NCBI GenBank assembly: GCA_947259185.1
Contig: CAMYKT010000014.1
Location: 1-46,915 of the forward strand
DNA from: an uncultured Methanobacteriaceae archaeon
GTDB lineage: Archaea; Methanobacteriota; Methanobacteria; Methanobacteriales; Methanobacteriaceae
Length of the DNA stretch: 46,915 nucleotides
Reading direction: 5' to 3'
The notes beneath the pieces are model-generated. The model did not search any database. It was not told the origin of the DNA and saw nothing but the letters and a program-made list of their open reading frames with translations. Within the stretch, counting starts at the first letter, position 1, and each line of letters begins with the position of its first letter. Below, piece by piece: positions 1 through 8,885 of the stretch. A program made the position numbers and the translations under genes.

Positions 1-1381
1 GGCAGATGGGACACTTATCCTCCACCTGTTTTAATTCTTGCAGGGGTTTTTTAAGCTGTTGGTTTTGATTTTTAAGGGATAATAAGGTTCCATTTTTATC
101 CTGCAGTTCCTGGTCTAAAAGCTCCAGTTTCTGGATGAGTGCTATTTCTAATTTTTTATGGAGTGATTCTATTTCCTCTGCGGAGTCCAGATTACTCTCC
201 AGGATTTGATTATAATATGCGAAGGCTTCACCTATTTCTTGATTCAATCTGGTTAATTCATCCTGGGTTTTCTCTTTATCTGATTTAAGACTTTGCATAA
301 GGGCAGGGGTGCCTTCAAACTCCTCTTTATCCTGAAGCAGAGAGTCTATTTTCTTTTCAATATGAGCATACTCCTTCTGGAATATCTTATTTGAGATTAA
401 AACTTGATTTAAATCATTAACCTTTTTTAAATTTGATAAAATCTGTTTTTCAGCTTGATGGAAGACATCTAAATTTTTAAGGCCTTTCTGGAGTAAAATA
501 AGATTACTTAAAGGAATAATTTCAGTTTCCAGTTTACTTATTTTAGATTCATCTTCTTTTATCCGGGATAAATCTTCTTTGAGGCTATCTTTATCTTCCT
601 CTAATCCTTTTAGAATATTTTCCAGAGAATCTAACCGGGATTTGATTTCAAGGTACTCCAGTTTTTTCTTATCCAGTTTTTCCTTATCAATTTCTAGTTG
701 TTTTATTTCCTGGAGAATACCTTCAATCTGCTGCTTTAACTCCCCCAGTGTAACATCCCTCTTACTTTTTTCCTCTATTTTTTCAGCTAATTTTTTTTCC
801 CAGGCGTCTTTAGACTCCATCTTACCTCTTAAAAATTGTTCCTCACTTTTATAGTGGCCAATTAAGGGAACCATATTTTTCCAGGCGTTTTCCAGGGATT
901 CAATACCCAGCAATTTACCTATCAGCTGCTTTTTTTCAGAGGGCGTTTTATCAATTAAATCCGCTATTTCACCCTGGCGGATATAAACTGCATTTAAAAA
1001 AAGACTGCTATCCATTTCCAGCAGGCTTTCAATTTCAGTACTCACCAGTTTATCCCCGGTAACAATCTGATGGAAACCATCCTGGTCTTCTTGTTCTAAA
1101 ATTGCCCGTGAAGCAGATTTGCTTCTCTCCCGGGTAACCCGATAAGTCTTACCATTAACCAGGAACTTTAAAACCACCCTTAATTTTTTTTCTCCAGTTT
1201 TAATAAGACTGGGCAAATTACGAGCAGAATAACTTTTAAATAGAGCAAAACTAACTGCCTCCAGAATACTGGACTTACCTGCTCCATTTTCACCCATGAT
1301 AATGGATATGCCTGCTGGAAACTCGATTTTACTTTTAGGGTGGGACTTGAAATTATGCAGCTGCAGTGATTTAATGATCAT
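1..1381 (-). CDS. rad50: Rad50 DNA repair ATPase, N-terminal half (cut by window edge)
   Basis: SMC-like ATPase that partners Mre11 in sensing and processing DNA double-strand breaks. The reading frame starts at ATG 1381 and stays open to base 1, giving 460 residues. The start reads MIIKSLQLHNFKSH, a typical Rad50/SMC opening, followed by the Walker A loop GENGAGKSS at about residues 30-38. After roughly residue 160 the sequence is long, charged and heptad-like, as expected of the coiled coil. At the window edge it reaches CPIC (residues 457-460), the first half-site of the zinc hook that joins two Rad50 arms. The hook lies near the middle of the protein, so the second coiled coil and the ATPase C-lobe (signature, Walker B) lie outside the window. 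The start overlaps the mre11 end by 11 bases, so the two genes are translationally coupled. Identification is confident from the motifs and the neighbour. Confidence 0.95.
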   Translation of the reverse strand, partial: MIIKSLQLHNFKSHPKSKIEFPAGISIIMGENGAGKSSILEAVSFALFKSYSARNLPSLIKTGEKKLRVVLKFLVNGKTYRVTRERSKSASRAILEQEDQDGFHQIVTGDKLVSTEIESLLEMDSSLFLNAVYIRQGEIADLIDKTPSEKKQLIGKLLGIESLENAWKNMVPLIGHYKSEEQFLRGKMESKDAWEKKLAEKIEEKSKRDVTLGELKQQIEGILQEIKQLEIDKEKLDKKKLEYLEIKSRLDSLENILKGLEEDKDSLKEDLSRIKEDESKISKLETEIIPLSNLILLQKGLKNLDVFHQAEKQILSNLKKVNDLNQVLISNKIFQKEYAHIEKKIDSLLQDKEEFEGTPALMQSLKSDKEKTQDELTRLNQEIGEAFAYYNQILESNLDSAEEIESLHKKLEIALIQKLELLDQELQDKNGTLLSLKNQNQQLKKPLQELKQVEDKCPIC

Positions 1382-2510
1382 AGTATTCCTCTAAAAATTT
1401 TTGACTTATTTTTTGGGCAGTTTCCATATTACCTTCTGCTATTTCCTTAAAAAGCACCACACCCATATCGGTTAGAGGCTTATTATCAGTTTCTTTTAGA
1501 TGTTCCCTTAAAAGGGTGGGTATATCCAGTCCCGGACCATCCAACATCTTTTTTTCCGCGTCCAATTCTTTTATCTGGAAACCAGGACGCAGACTAAGCA
1601 CCATTTCCGAGAGAGAATCATTGAGTTTCTGGTACACCTCTGCACGGGAAAAATTACCTCCACTCACAGTTAAATGCAGTACCGGTTTACTCTTAAGTTT
1701 CTGGATATAATCCTGCAATTTAATTATTTCCCCTTCCAGAAGGGAGTATTCCATACTGGTTTTGATAAACTCCCGGGGTAATTCTATATTAACCGGATCC
1801 ACCTGGAAGGTGTCACCATGGGTATCCACCAGATAATATCCTTTACCCTTTTTCTGGTAGTTTTCCACTTCATCCATCTTCCAGATCTCAGTAGAACCGG
1901 GATAAACCATTTTACCCCCACCATAATCATCCACAATCCGGCTATGGATATGGCCCAGGGCATAATAATCAAATCCTTCCGGGATATCAGCCAGCTCCAG
2001 CTCATATTCATAAGGCAGGTACTTATCAATACCCTGATGCAAAACCATAATACGCTTATTATAGTCAGAAGATGCCTGTTCCAGTAATTTTAACCTTTCT
2101 TTTAGTGTATCTGCATGGTAACGGGAGATGTAGGGGGACCCTCCAATGAAAATATCATCCTGCTCATAAAAAGGCGTGCGGGGGCTGATGATTTTTAATC
2201 CCAGCTCCTTGAATAAGAGATGAGGGGGCAGGGCATTCTTTTTCAGGATAATATCATGATTCCCTGCAATGGCATAAACCGGTATCTTTGCTTCTTTTAG
2301 TCTGATTAATCCTTTCTGCACTTCCAGGAGGGCCTGGGTGGGTGGTCGGGAAAACTCAAAAAGATCCCCGGCATGCAGGACAAAATCAGGCCTATCCTGG
2401 ATAATACTAGTTACCAGGTCTTCAAAAACATTATAATAATCCTTTTCTCTTTCAAAAAGACCATACTGGCGGTAACCCAGATGGGTGTCTGATAAATGGG
2501 CAAACTGCAT
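1371..2510 (-). CDS. mre11: Mre11 DNA double-strand-break repair nuclease
   Basis: Manganese-dependent exo/endonuclease of the Mre11-Rad50 complex, which trims DNA ends before recombination. All phosphoesterase motifs are visible in order: SDTHLGY near the N-terminus, HAGDLFE at about residues 46-52, AGNHD at about 81-85, VLHQG near 156 and GHIHSR near 186. The C-terminal third is the Rad50-binding and capping region and is less conserved. At 379 residues it has the normal archaeal length. ATG 2510 overlaps the herA stop by one base (TGATG), and the gene runs 11 bases into rad50, so it is the third gene of the nurA-herA-mre11-rad50 operon. Nothing is missing from the active site. Confidence 0.97.
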   Translation of the reverse strand: MQFAHLSDTHLGYRQYGLFEREKDYYNVFEDLVTSIIQDRPDFVLHAGDLFEFSRPPTQALLEVQKGLIRLKEAKIPVYAIAGNHDIILKKNALPPHLLFKELGLKIISPRTPFYEQDDIFIGGSPYISRYHADTLKERLKLLEQASSDYNKRIMVLHQGIDKYLPYEYELELADIPEGFDYYALGHIHSRIVDDYGGGKMVYPGSTEIWKMDEVENYQKKGKGYYLVDTHGDTFQVDPVNIELPREFIKTSMEYSLLEGEIIKLQDYIQKLKSKPVLHLTVSGGNFSRAEVYQKLNDSLSEMVLSLRPGFQIKELDAEKKMLDGPGLDIPTLLREHLKETDNKPLTDMGVVLFKEIAEGNMETAQKISQKFLEEYYDH

Positions 2511-4042
2511 CAGTAGTCTCCTCCCAGATTTTTAAGGTTCTCTTCCTGTTTTTTAATGGTTTCTTCTTTTTTTTGCCGGGTCTTGCCCCATATATCAATC
2601 ACGGCTAAATCCTGACCAAATTCCTTATTTTTATGTTCATCAATTTTCACCAGGGCCGGGATTTTAGTCATAAGTCCCAGCACCACCGCTTCCCCAATAT
2701 TTAAAGAGGGTAACTGTTTTAAAAGGTCATCACTCAGGTTTTCACTGGCCGTCTGTACATGCCGCTGGTCCTGAGGTTCCACCAATCGCAGGATTATCAT
2801 GTTATTGGCCTGGGAAAGGGAATCAGGGTCAACCGATTTGGGGCTCTGGCTTACCAGACACAGACCCAATCCAAATTTACGTCCTTCCCGGGCAATCCGA
2901 CTAATCCATAACTTGGACTGGGTGTTCCGGTTTTTAGGGGCCAGTATATGGGCTTCTTCCAGTATGAAAAATACCGGGTGCTGTAAGGGAATATCTCCTT
3001 CGAAATCATTCCTCAACCATTTTTTATTATTCTGGAGGGCATTTCGGAGTATGTGACTTACAATAACTTCTGCTGCTGATTCATCCACTGATCCCAGGTC
3101 AATGATATTGGCTTTACCCAGTTCCAGCTTACTTAAAATATTCCCGGCAGAAAGATTAATGATGGAGCTGTATCTCCTTTCCAGATCCCCTATCTTATTT
3201 AAAACATCCACGATTTGTTTGGCACCGGATACATCCTGGCCCCGGAATAACCTGTTTCCACTGGCCCAACCTTCCAGTATTTCCCTTAAAGCCTGGATAA
3301 AATCATTATCTTTGATGGAACCTTCTTCAGCCTGCTTACGGGCCATCTTATATGCTTCGCCAAAGTAACGCTCCTGCAGATGGGCCTTACCTTCAATCCG
3401 GGAAAGACGCTTCATCTCCGATAAAGACATGTAAAGGGGATTTATCTCCGGATTTATAACCCTGGACTCACCATTCTCAAAATTAATATTGTATTCGGAG
3501 TGCATATCAAATACAACCACACATCCATTGTATTTTAAGATACCATCTATTACCACTGCCACAGTATTGGATTTACCTGCCCCGGTCATGGCCATTATGG
3601 CCAGATGCCGGGAAAACATTTTCTCCAGATCCACCCGTACTTCCACCTCTTTTTGGGAAATAAGGGTACCTAATTTCAGGCTATTTTCCCGGGGGAAAAT
3701 CTTTTCCAGATCACTTTTAGAAGCAGGTAAAACCTCTGTTCCCGGGGGAGCCGGGGTGCGAGGGATTCTAAGGTTATCATTAAGGTCACCCAGGATACCC
3801 ACACTACCCCGGATGTAGTGATCATCCCCTTCGATTTTCCTTATTTTCTCAATGGTGGCCGGATCAAATATATCAGAGGTGATGGATACACTGCCCCTTA
3901 CCAGGGATTCAATCATCCCCAGCACATTTCTACCATCATATTTCAGGCAAACGTATTCCCCTACCTGGGGCATCTGTTTGGAAATAAAAGTAATCTGCAC
4001 CAGCGAAGTCTCCCCTACACATCTTCCTATGACTTTTTTCAT
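2510..4042 (-). CDS. herA: HerA hexameric DNA translocase/helicase
   Basis: HerA is a ring-shaped bipolar DNA translocase that works with the nuclease NurA to resect double-strand breaks to 3' overhangs. The N-terminal ~110 residues fit the HAS-barrel domain. The FtsK/HerA-type ATPase follows, with Walker A MTGAGKSNT at about residues 151-159 and the Walker B-like FFILEEAHILAP at about 355-366, then a C-terminal part rich in charged residues. Its 510 residues are typical. The start overlaps the nurA stop by ATGA and the end touches mre11, so coupled translation of all four genes is likely. The family assignment is firm. Confidence 0.96.
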   Translation of the reverse strand: MKKVIGRCVGETSLVQITFISKQMPQVGEYVCLKYDGRNVLGMIESLVRGSVSITSDIFDPATIEKIRKIEGDDHYIRGSVGILGDLNDNLRIPRTPAPPGTEVLPASKSDLEKIFPRENSLKLGTLISQKEVEVRVDLEKMFSRHLAIMAMTGAGKSNTVAVVIDGILKYNGCVVVFDMHSEYNINFENGESRVINPEINPLYMSLSEMKRLSRIEGKAHLQERYFGEAYKMARKQAEEGSIKDNDFIQALREILEGWASGNRLFRGQDVSGAKQIVDVLNKIGDLERRYSSIINLSAGNILSKLELGKANIIDLGSVDESAAEVIVSHILRNALQNNKKWLRNDFEGDIPLQHPVFFILEEAHILAPKNRNTQSKLWISRIAREGRKFGLGLCLVSQSPKSVDPDSLSQANNMIILRLVEPQDQRHVQTASENLSDDLLKQLPSLNIGEAVVLGLMTKIPALVKIDEHKNKEFGQDLAVIDIWGKTRQKKEETIKKQEENLKNLGGDY

Positions 4043-5079
4043 AACATTTCCCTCCCATCCTTTTCTAAAAAGCCCATAATACTTGAAAGCCTATCCAGAT
4101 CCGTTTTCTTTATAACCACATCGTGGTGAGCCTTTTTTAATAAATAAGGATACCCTTCCACACTATCTCTTTTTAAAATTCCTATAACATTTTCCACATC
4201 TTCAATACTTGCATGGTAGGGTAGCTCTATTTTTATAATATTCTTATAATCCTCTAAACGGGCATAAAATATGGTGAACTCCTTTTCCCGGAGATAATTA
4301 TCTAAAATAGGGAACTCCCGCTTGAGCTGGCTGGAAACCTTTAAATAATAGGGATGGGAGTAACCCTCTTTTTTATTGCTCCTATCAAAAAGGGATATGT
4401 CCGGTATGTTGGAAAAGAAGTAATCATTCCGGGTGGAAGTCTTGGAGATGGCCACCAGTTTTTTCCCATAATCCAGTAACTTTTTTATCACCAGAAGATT
4501 CTCCAGGTTCTCCAGGTAAATTAGAGACTCTGTATCTTTATTAGAATCCTCCAGGAGGTGGGAGGAACTGATTTCAACCAGGTTATTATCCAGTTCCCTT
4601 TCCAGAAGGTAACGGTATTTTTCTTCAATTTCCCTTTTAGTTTTAGTTTTAAGTTCTTTATCCAGGGGAAAAGGCCGTATCAGGTTGCCCAGGAGTGAAC
4701 CATCAAATAGATAGTAATCAACCCCTTTTTCTAAGGCCTGCAGGGCATTTTTGATTTCATATAAACTCATATAATTTCGCAATCGGTCCTCTACAAAGCG
4801 GTGGTGGGGTATGAGATCTATTTGTGAGTTTTCAATTTTCTGCAACTCCTCTTTATAAATCAGGGTTTCGGCACTGATGGCATAGAAAATAAAACTTAAA
4901 AACTTTTTTTTGTGGATGCTACCATCTCCTGCAGATAGCACCACCTTGTCTGGTGTGATTTTAATATTCTGACTTATCCATTTTTCCTGGGGATCCAGTT
5001 CCACGTCATAAAACTCATCCAGTTTATTTAATATCTCTTCTTTTTTTTCTAAGGCCATTTCCAGTAGGGATTCCAGCAT
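4039..5079 (-). CDS. nurA: NurA 5'-3' nuclease
   Basis: NurA is the nuclease partner of HerA. Two features of the family are visible: an early acidic motif in SAGDGSIHKKK (about residues 69-79) and a second Asp motif in YYLFDGSLLGN (about 143-153). A C-terminal Tyr-His-Ala segment near residue 293 fits the RNase H-like NurA fold. Length (346 residues) is normal. It is the first gene of the resection operon; the start ATG 5079 has an AGGTGG ribosome-binding site a few bases upstream and a TATA-like element about 50 bases upstream. The 3' end overlaps herA by four bases. Confidence 0.93.
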   Translation of the reverse strand: MLESLLEMALEKKEEILNKLDEFYDVELDPQEKWISQNIKITPDKVVLSAGDGSIHKKKFLSFIFYAISAETLIYKEELQKIENSQIDLIPHHRFVEDRLRNYMSLYEIKNALQALEKGVDYYLFDGSLLGNLIRPFPLDKELKTKTKREIEEKYRYLLERELDNNLVEISSSHLLEDSNKDTESLIYLENLENLLVIKKLLDYGKKLVAISKTSTRNDYFFSNIPDISLFDRSNKKEGYSHPYYLKVSSQLKREFPILDNYLREKEFTIFYARLEDYKNIIKIELPYHASIEDVENVIGILKRDSVEGYPYLLKKAHHDVVIKKTDLDRLSSIMGFLEKDGREML

Positions 5080-5124
5080 GAAGCCACCTGCAATTATGCT
5101 AATTATATCTTAAGTTTAAGTATC

Positions 5125-5142
5125 CAACTATATATATTTTTC
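5125..5142 (-). promoter_or_regulatory. Putative TATA promoter of the nurA-herA-mre11-rad50 operon
   Basis: On the minus strand the sequence AAAATATATATAGTTGG lies 50-60 bases before the nurA ATG, at a spacing that would give a short leader with the visible ribosome-binding site. The element is inferred from AT composition and position only; the spacer is AT-rich, so false positives are easy. Confidence 0.4.
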
Positions 5143-5298
5143 ATATACAGTTTAATTATAAAATAAAATAATTTATATTTAACCTTAAGGCAGGGTTATA
5201 AATTTTCTGTTCATATTAAAAGATTATTATTAATTTTAGGAGGGGTTTTTTCAGGGAGAAATTAATTTTTCCAGATTCCTTTTCTAAGGATTCTTTTG

Positions 5299-5317
5299 GG
5301 AGGAATTACTTTCCTCC
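5299..5317 (-). terminator. Hairpin just downstream of the UPF0145 gene
   Basis: GGAGGAA (5299-5305) and TTCCTCC (5311-5317) form a perfect 7-bp stem with a 5-base loop, eight bases past the stop of the gene at 5326-5955. A second, imperfect inverted repeat follows further downstream. There is no long T-run, so it may be a transcript-end or stabilising hairpin rather than a strong terminator. Confidence 0.4.
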
Positions 5318-5325
5318 TGAATTGA

Positions 5326-5955
5326 TTATTCCTCTTCCTTTTCTATAACTACCGCCGTTCCATAGGCTAGAATTTCCTGCATGATATCGGAAATCTCATC
5401 AGAATCAAAACGGGCACTGATAATGGCATTGGCACCTAATTCCCGGGCATGGTCCAGCATACGATTCAGGGCCTCTTCACGGGCTTTTTCCATAAGATGA
5501 ACATATTCTTTTATTTCCCCTCCAAAAACAGATCGGAAACCAGCCCCAATTTGACCCCCTAAACCCCGGCTACGCACGGTAAGACCATATACAAATCCCA
5601 GGGTTTTAACAGCCTTGTAACCTGGAACATAATTAGAGGTTACAATGGTTATATCCTGGTTGTAGTTCTTTGATGTGGAAGACTCTAAAATAGGTTCAGC
5701 CGGAATATCCTCCGGTGGTTGTTCCACAACTTCATCTTTAACCTCATATTCCACCAGCCGGGATCCACAATCAGGACAAAAATGGGTATCATCTTCATAA
5801 TCAACTTCACAGTTAGTGCAGTGCTTCCGGGTTTCTCCGGGGACATATTCTGGATCTGGCTTTTCAACTTCAAAATCCGGGGCCCTAACTGCAGGGCTTT
5901 CTTTCATTCTTCTTTTTTCTTCTAACTTTCTGCGTATCTCATCACTAGTTACCAT
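5326..5955 (-). CDS. YbjQ/UPF0145-family protein with zinc ribbon
   Basis: The C-terminal ~105 residues match the YbjQ/UPF0145 heavy-metal-binding-like domain: a TSNYVPGY-type start, the KTLGFVYG strand, the RSRGLGGQIGAG segment, and a helix carrying MEKAREEALNRM followed by ARELGANAIISARFD. Before it lies a zinc ribbon, HCTNCEVDY...FCPDCGSR, with two CxxC pairs, and a charged N-terminal helix. The family forms oligomers; a metal-related role has been proposed but not proven. The start at ATG 5955 is preferred over an in-frame GTG at 5964 because GGTGG lies just upstream of the ATG. Monocistronic. The ribbon fused to YbjQ is an archaeal variant; its partner is unknown. Confidence 0.85.
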   Translation of the reverse strand: MVTSDEIRRKLEEKRRMKESPAVRAPDFEVEKPDPEYVPGETRKHCTNCEVDYEDDTHFCPDCGSRLVEYEVKDEVVEQPPEDIPAEPILESSTSKNYNQDITIVTSNYVPGYKAVKTLGFVYGLTVRSRGLGGQIGAGFRSVFGGEIKEYVHLMEKAREEALNRMLDHARELGANAIISARFDSDEISDIMQEILAYGTAVVIEKEEE

Positions 5956-6067
5956 GAATACCACCTAACATTATGAATAAAGTTGTATGAAGGGATTATT
6001 TACTTTTTCTATTATGAATTTCTATAAAAAAAATGATTTAATAAAGCTTAAAACAAGGTATATTATT

Positions 6068-6841
6068 TTAATTAAGGATAACTGTGGCTATATGAACATA
6101 ACCTTTCTTTTCATCTTTTTTATTATTATCCGTGATGATTTCCACCTTTTTTCCCTTAACTGTAAAGTGGAGAAAGAGGTGATAGAGGGCAATACCCATA
6201 TCAATGGGGTTCCATTTTTTAAGTACCCGGGCTTTTATGAAATTGGGGCGGGTACAGTATACTTCTATCTGATTCTCATTTCCAGTGAAATACCAGGGCT
6301 GGTTATTGGTAGCAGAAGGTGCCAGACGAGCTGGCTCTAAAAACTCATTATCTCCCTCTGTATCCGAGATTTCGTCCAGTTTTTTTCTTTTAAATTCACC
6401 AATCTCCTGACGATGCAGTGTTTCATCTGCCTCACCCAGAGAAAGAAGAATAACATCTTCCAGATTAGTTTTTTCCAATATATCCTTTTTAGGTTGAGCC
6501 ATTCCCACCCAACAACTTCCTATGTTATGGGATGATAAAAATAGATCCATCTGCTGCAACATAAATCCGATATTAACCCTGTATCCTCTTTTATTTTCAG
6601 AAAAAGCAGCTATATAGTGGGGTGCTTTTTTAAGGGGGATTAAACTCTTGATATCATCTGGACCAATAATCATAAATTGGGTTTTAATATCCTCCTTTAG
6701 TGGTACCAATTCCTCTAAAAAATTCCTGACCAGGGATAAGGTTTTATCATCCAGGGGAATGGATTTGTACTTCCGGATGGACTTACGATGAAATATGGCT
6801 TCCCATAATTTATTATCTTCTATTGATTTAGTTTCTACCAT
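6068..6841 (-). CDS. Nitroreductase-family FMN protein
   Basis: FMN-dependent oxidoreductase fold. The N-terminus has the classic nitroreductase opening FHRKSIRKYKS with a basic patch that would bind the FMN phosphate. The middle has IGFMLQQMDLFLSSHNIGSCWVG, and after it comes LAPSATNNQPWYF, the second flavin-contacting motif. That order (RKSIRKY, then the SCWVG block, then PSATNNQPW) fits the TM1586-like branch, in which two half-domains are fused. The length of 257 residues agrees. The substrate is unknown. It is divergently placed from the membrane protein at 7011 and shares a ~170-base intergenic region with it. The ATG at 6841 has GGAGTAAG upstream. Confidence 0.85.
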   Translation of the reverse strand: MVETKSIEDNKLWEAIFHRKSIRKYKSIPLDDKTLSLVRNFLEELVPLKEDIKTQFMIIGPDDIKSLIPLKKAPHYIAAFSENKRGYRVNIGFMLQQMDLFLSSHNIGSCWVGMAQPKKDILEKTNLEDVILLSLGEADETLHRQEIGEFKRKKLDEISDTEGDNEFLEPARLAPSATNNQPWYFTGNENQIEVYCTRPNFIKARVLKKWNPIDMGIALYHLFLHFTVKGKKVEIITDNNKKDEKKGYVHIATVILN

Positions 6842-7010
6842 GAACTTACTCCTGAACTTTAATTAACCATACTTATGTTTTTTCTAATACTATAAATTTA
6901 GATTTTCAATTGCAGCTGGGCAAGATACTTAACCAGGCATTTTTAATTTAATTTATAACTATAGAAAAAAAAGTTTAAATACAATAATTTATGGAGTGAG
7001 GTGTTTTAAT

Positions 7011-7412
7011 ATGGATAACATTTATTTACAGGCCCTGGGGGCATGGTTGGTGTTGCTCCTGGCAGCTATAATCAATGCCACCATCAGAACCCGATTTATT
7101 CAACCTAAAATAAAAAACGAACTCAGATCTCATCAAATAAGTTCTATTACAGCTATAATCTTCTTTTTATTCATAATCTATCTTTTTTTCCGTTTTACCA
7201 CTGCAGAGTATACTGAAAACCAGGTGGTAAATATCGGTTTCATGTGGATGATTTTAACCATTATATTCGAATTCCTATTCGGCCGTTTTGTAATGAAAAA
7301 TTCATTTTCCAGGCTTTTAGAAGATTATAATCTAACCAAAGGTAGATTATGGATATGGGTGCTCATAAGCCTCCTCATAGGACCGGTTTTGGTTACCACT
7401 TACTTTCTGTGA
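7011..7412 (+). CDS. Small four-helix membrane protein
   Basis: 133 residues with four hydrophobic segments (about residues 8-24, 44-62, 73-93 and 111-130) separated by short charged loops, for example NATIRTRFIQPKIKNE. I recognise no domain. ATG 7011 is chosen over the in-frame GTG at 6996 because GAGGTG sits seven bases before it. The product is an integral membrane protein of unknown role and is likely monocistronic; a T-rich stretch follows the stop. Confidence 0.7.
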   Translation: MDNIYLQALGAWLVLLLAAIINATIRTRFIQPKIKNELRSHQISSITAIIFFLFIIYLFFRFTTAEYTENQVVNIGFMWMILTIIFEFLFGRFVMKNSFSRLLEDYNLTKGRLWIWVLISLLIGPVLVTTYFL

Positions 7413-7895
7413 ATACTTTTTACCCCCTTAATTTATTTATGAAAAATTTTATTCCTAATTAAACTCAAATATACAATTCAACCAGTAGGCCTTACAACAA
7501 TATCAGATGGTAAAAGTTTCTATTTCAAATAACTATATTCTGTTAAGAAAAAGGAAAGGGACAATGATAGATCTTGCGTTATAAATTTACTTATAAGCCC
7601 TTTAAAGTTAGCCAATTATTTACATTTTTCAGAAACTAATAAACTTCAGATTCCTTATCCATCTAATTTACTGGATTAAAGATGGTATGGGTAGCAATGC
7701 TCCCTATAAAAAACTTTTAAAACAGTTTAAAATACCTACACAAACTTTTTAGAAACCTGAAATAGCCCCTATATTGTTATTGGGATACATAAGATTCAAC
7801 TAGATAATATTTTGAATTCTTAAATACAAAAAAATAGTACAGGGGTTAAAGTATGGTTGTAATTATTAAATGATTATGTTCAGGGGGAGTTAGGG
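7413..7895. other. Gene-free AT-rich spacer
   Basis: About 480 bases with stops in all frames and no recognisable RNA. The right end carries a TTAAATAC-type TATA-like stretch (about 7820-7830) and a GGGGGAG ribosome-binding site for the next gene. The left end has T-rich sequence that may terminate the preceding gene. I see nothing else in it. Confidence 0.4.
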
Positions 7896-8560
7896 ATGAA
7901 TAAAACTGCTGTAGCAACTCTAATTTTATTATTGGGACTGGGGTTATTTTTCTTTTTTAATCAGTGGATGAGTCCCCCGGTCAGCAACCTGGAGGGGGTG
8001 GAGGTACAGGAGTATGAAGGACAGGATCTCTCCTCTATCAATGACTTCAGGGAGAACTCTATCAAGGGTCCTCAAAAGATTGATGGCTCTACTTACCGCC
8101 TGGAGGTGACTGGTCTGGTGGAGGAACCAAAAAATTATACCTATGCCCAGATAATCAAGGGCTTTAAAAATTATGATAAAGTAATTACCCTTAATTGTGT
8201 GGAGGGCTGGAGCGCCACCGTACTCTGGAGGGGAGTTTTAATAAAAGATATTATCCAGGAATCTAAACCCAGGGATAGTGGCACCGTGGTTATTTTATAT
8301 GGGGTGGATGGCTATTCCACCTCTTTTAGCCGGGATTATCTGGAAAATAACAATATATTACTCTCCTATAAAATCAATAACGTCACCTTACCCCCGAGAG
8401 AGGTTTTCCCTTTCAACTAGCAGCCGAGAGTAAATGGGGTTACAAATGGATAAAATGGATTAATAAAATAGAAATCTCCAATAACACTGATTTTAAAGGG
8501 TACTGGGAAAGCAGAGGCTATTCTAATACTGGAAATCTTAATGAAAGCTTTTTTAATTGA
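7896..8560 (+). pseudogene. Sulfite-oxidase-like molybdopterin protein, frameshifted
   Basis: A single N-terminal membrane segment (LILLLGLGLFFFF) anchors an oxidoreductase molybdopterin-binding domain. LNCVEGWSA at about residues 99-107 has the cysteine that ligates molybdenum in the sulfite oxidase/MsrP family. The frame opened at ATG 7896 ends at TAG 8418 after VTLPPREVFPFN. Shifting by one base at the C run (8391-8395) restores LPP-ERGFPFQLAAESKWGYKWIKW and runs on to TGA 8558, ending in the family's usual YWESRGYSNTGNLNESFFN tail. The restored protein would have about 221 residues. One C appears to be missing from a run of five, so this is either a real frameshift or a sequencing error. 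A small hydrophobic gene with candidate heme-ligand histidines follows and may encode its electron donor. Confidence 0.8.
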
Positions 8561-8636
8561 TTAATAAAATCTTTCTAAATATATAACTTTACTCTTCCTT
8601 CGCCCCTCTTTTATTAAAATATGCCCGGGGATTTAT

Positions 8637-8873
8637 ATGAAAATAAATAACTTCAAAATAAATAAAACAGTGTGCCAGCTACTCTACGTGGTACTGGTAC
8701 TCATGATCATAACCGGCCTGGGAATCACCTATCACCGTAGCATGGAAATTATAAGTGCAGGGATACTCACCAAAAATATTTCCTTCATCTCTCACCAGTG
8801 GCTATTTATCCCATTTATAGTACTCTTTGCCCTTCACACCATTTTACCATCCCTTCGCCTTAAATTAAAGTAA
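8637..8873 (+). CDS. Small two-helix membrane protein, possible heme-b anchor
   Basis: 78 residues with two membrane helices (about residues 13-31 and 52-70). Histidines occur at the helix ends in ITYHRSM, SHQWLF and ALHTILP. This is reminiscent of a half-size cytochrome b561/DUF4405-type module in which paired histidines bind heme b. It lies 76 bases downstream of the molybdopterin protein on the same strand, so a membrane redox partner role is a reasonable inference but not shown. GGGGA lies upstream of ATG 8637. It could also be an unrelated membrane peptide. Confidence 0.55.
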   Translation: MKINNFKINKTVCQLLYVVLVLMIITGLGITYHRSMEIISAGILTKNISFISHQWLFIPFIVLFALHTILPSLRLKLK

Positions 8874-8885
8874 ATTTAATATTTC

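Noticed and set aside
579..854. Plus-strand frame of 91 codons opposite rad50
   Set aside because: Ser/Phe-rich translation of the antisense of a coiled-coil coding region; the minus-strand Rad50 frame is continuous and recognisable.
5987..6340. Plus-strand frame of 117 codons opposite the nitroreductase
   Set aside because: It overlaps a gene with clear flavin motifs on the other strand and has no domain or ribosome-binding site of its own.
8391..8395. Phase-variable contingency switch in the molybdopterin gene
   Set aside because: Five C residues are too short for efficient slippage; simple frameshift or sequencing error is more likely.
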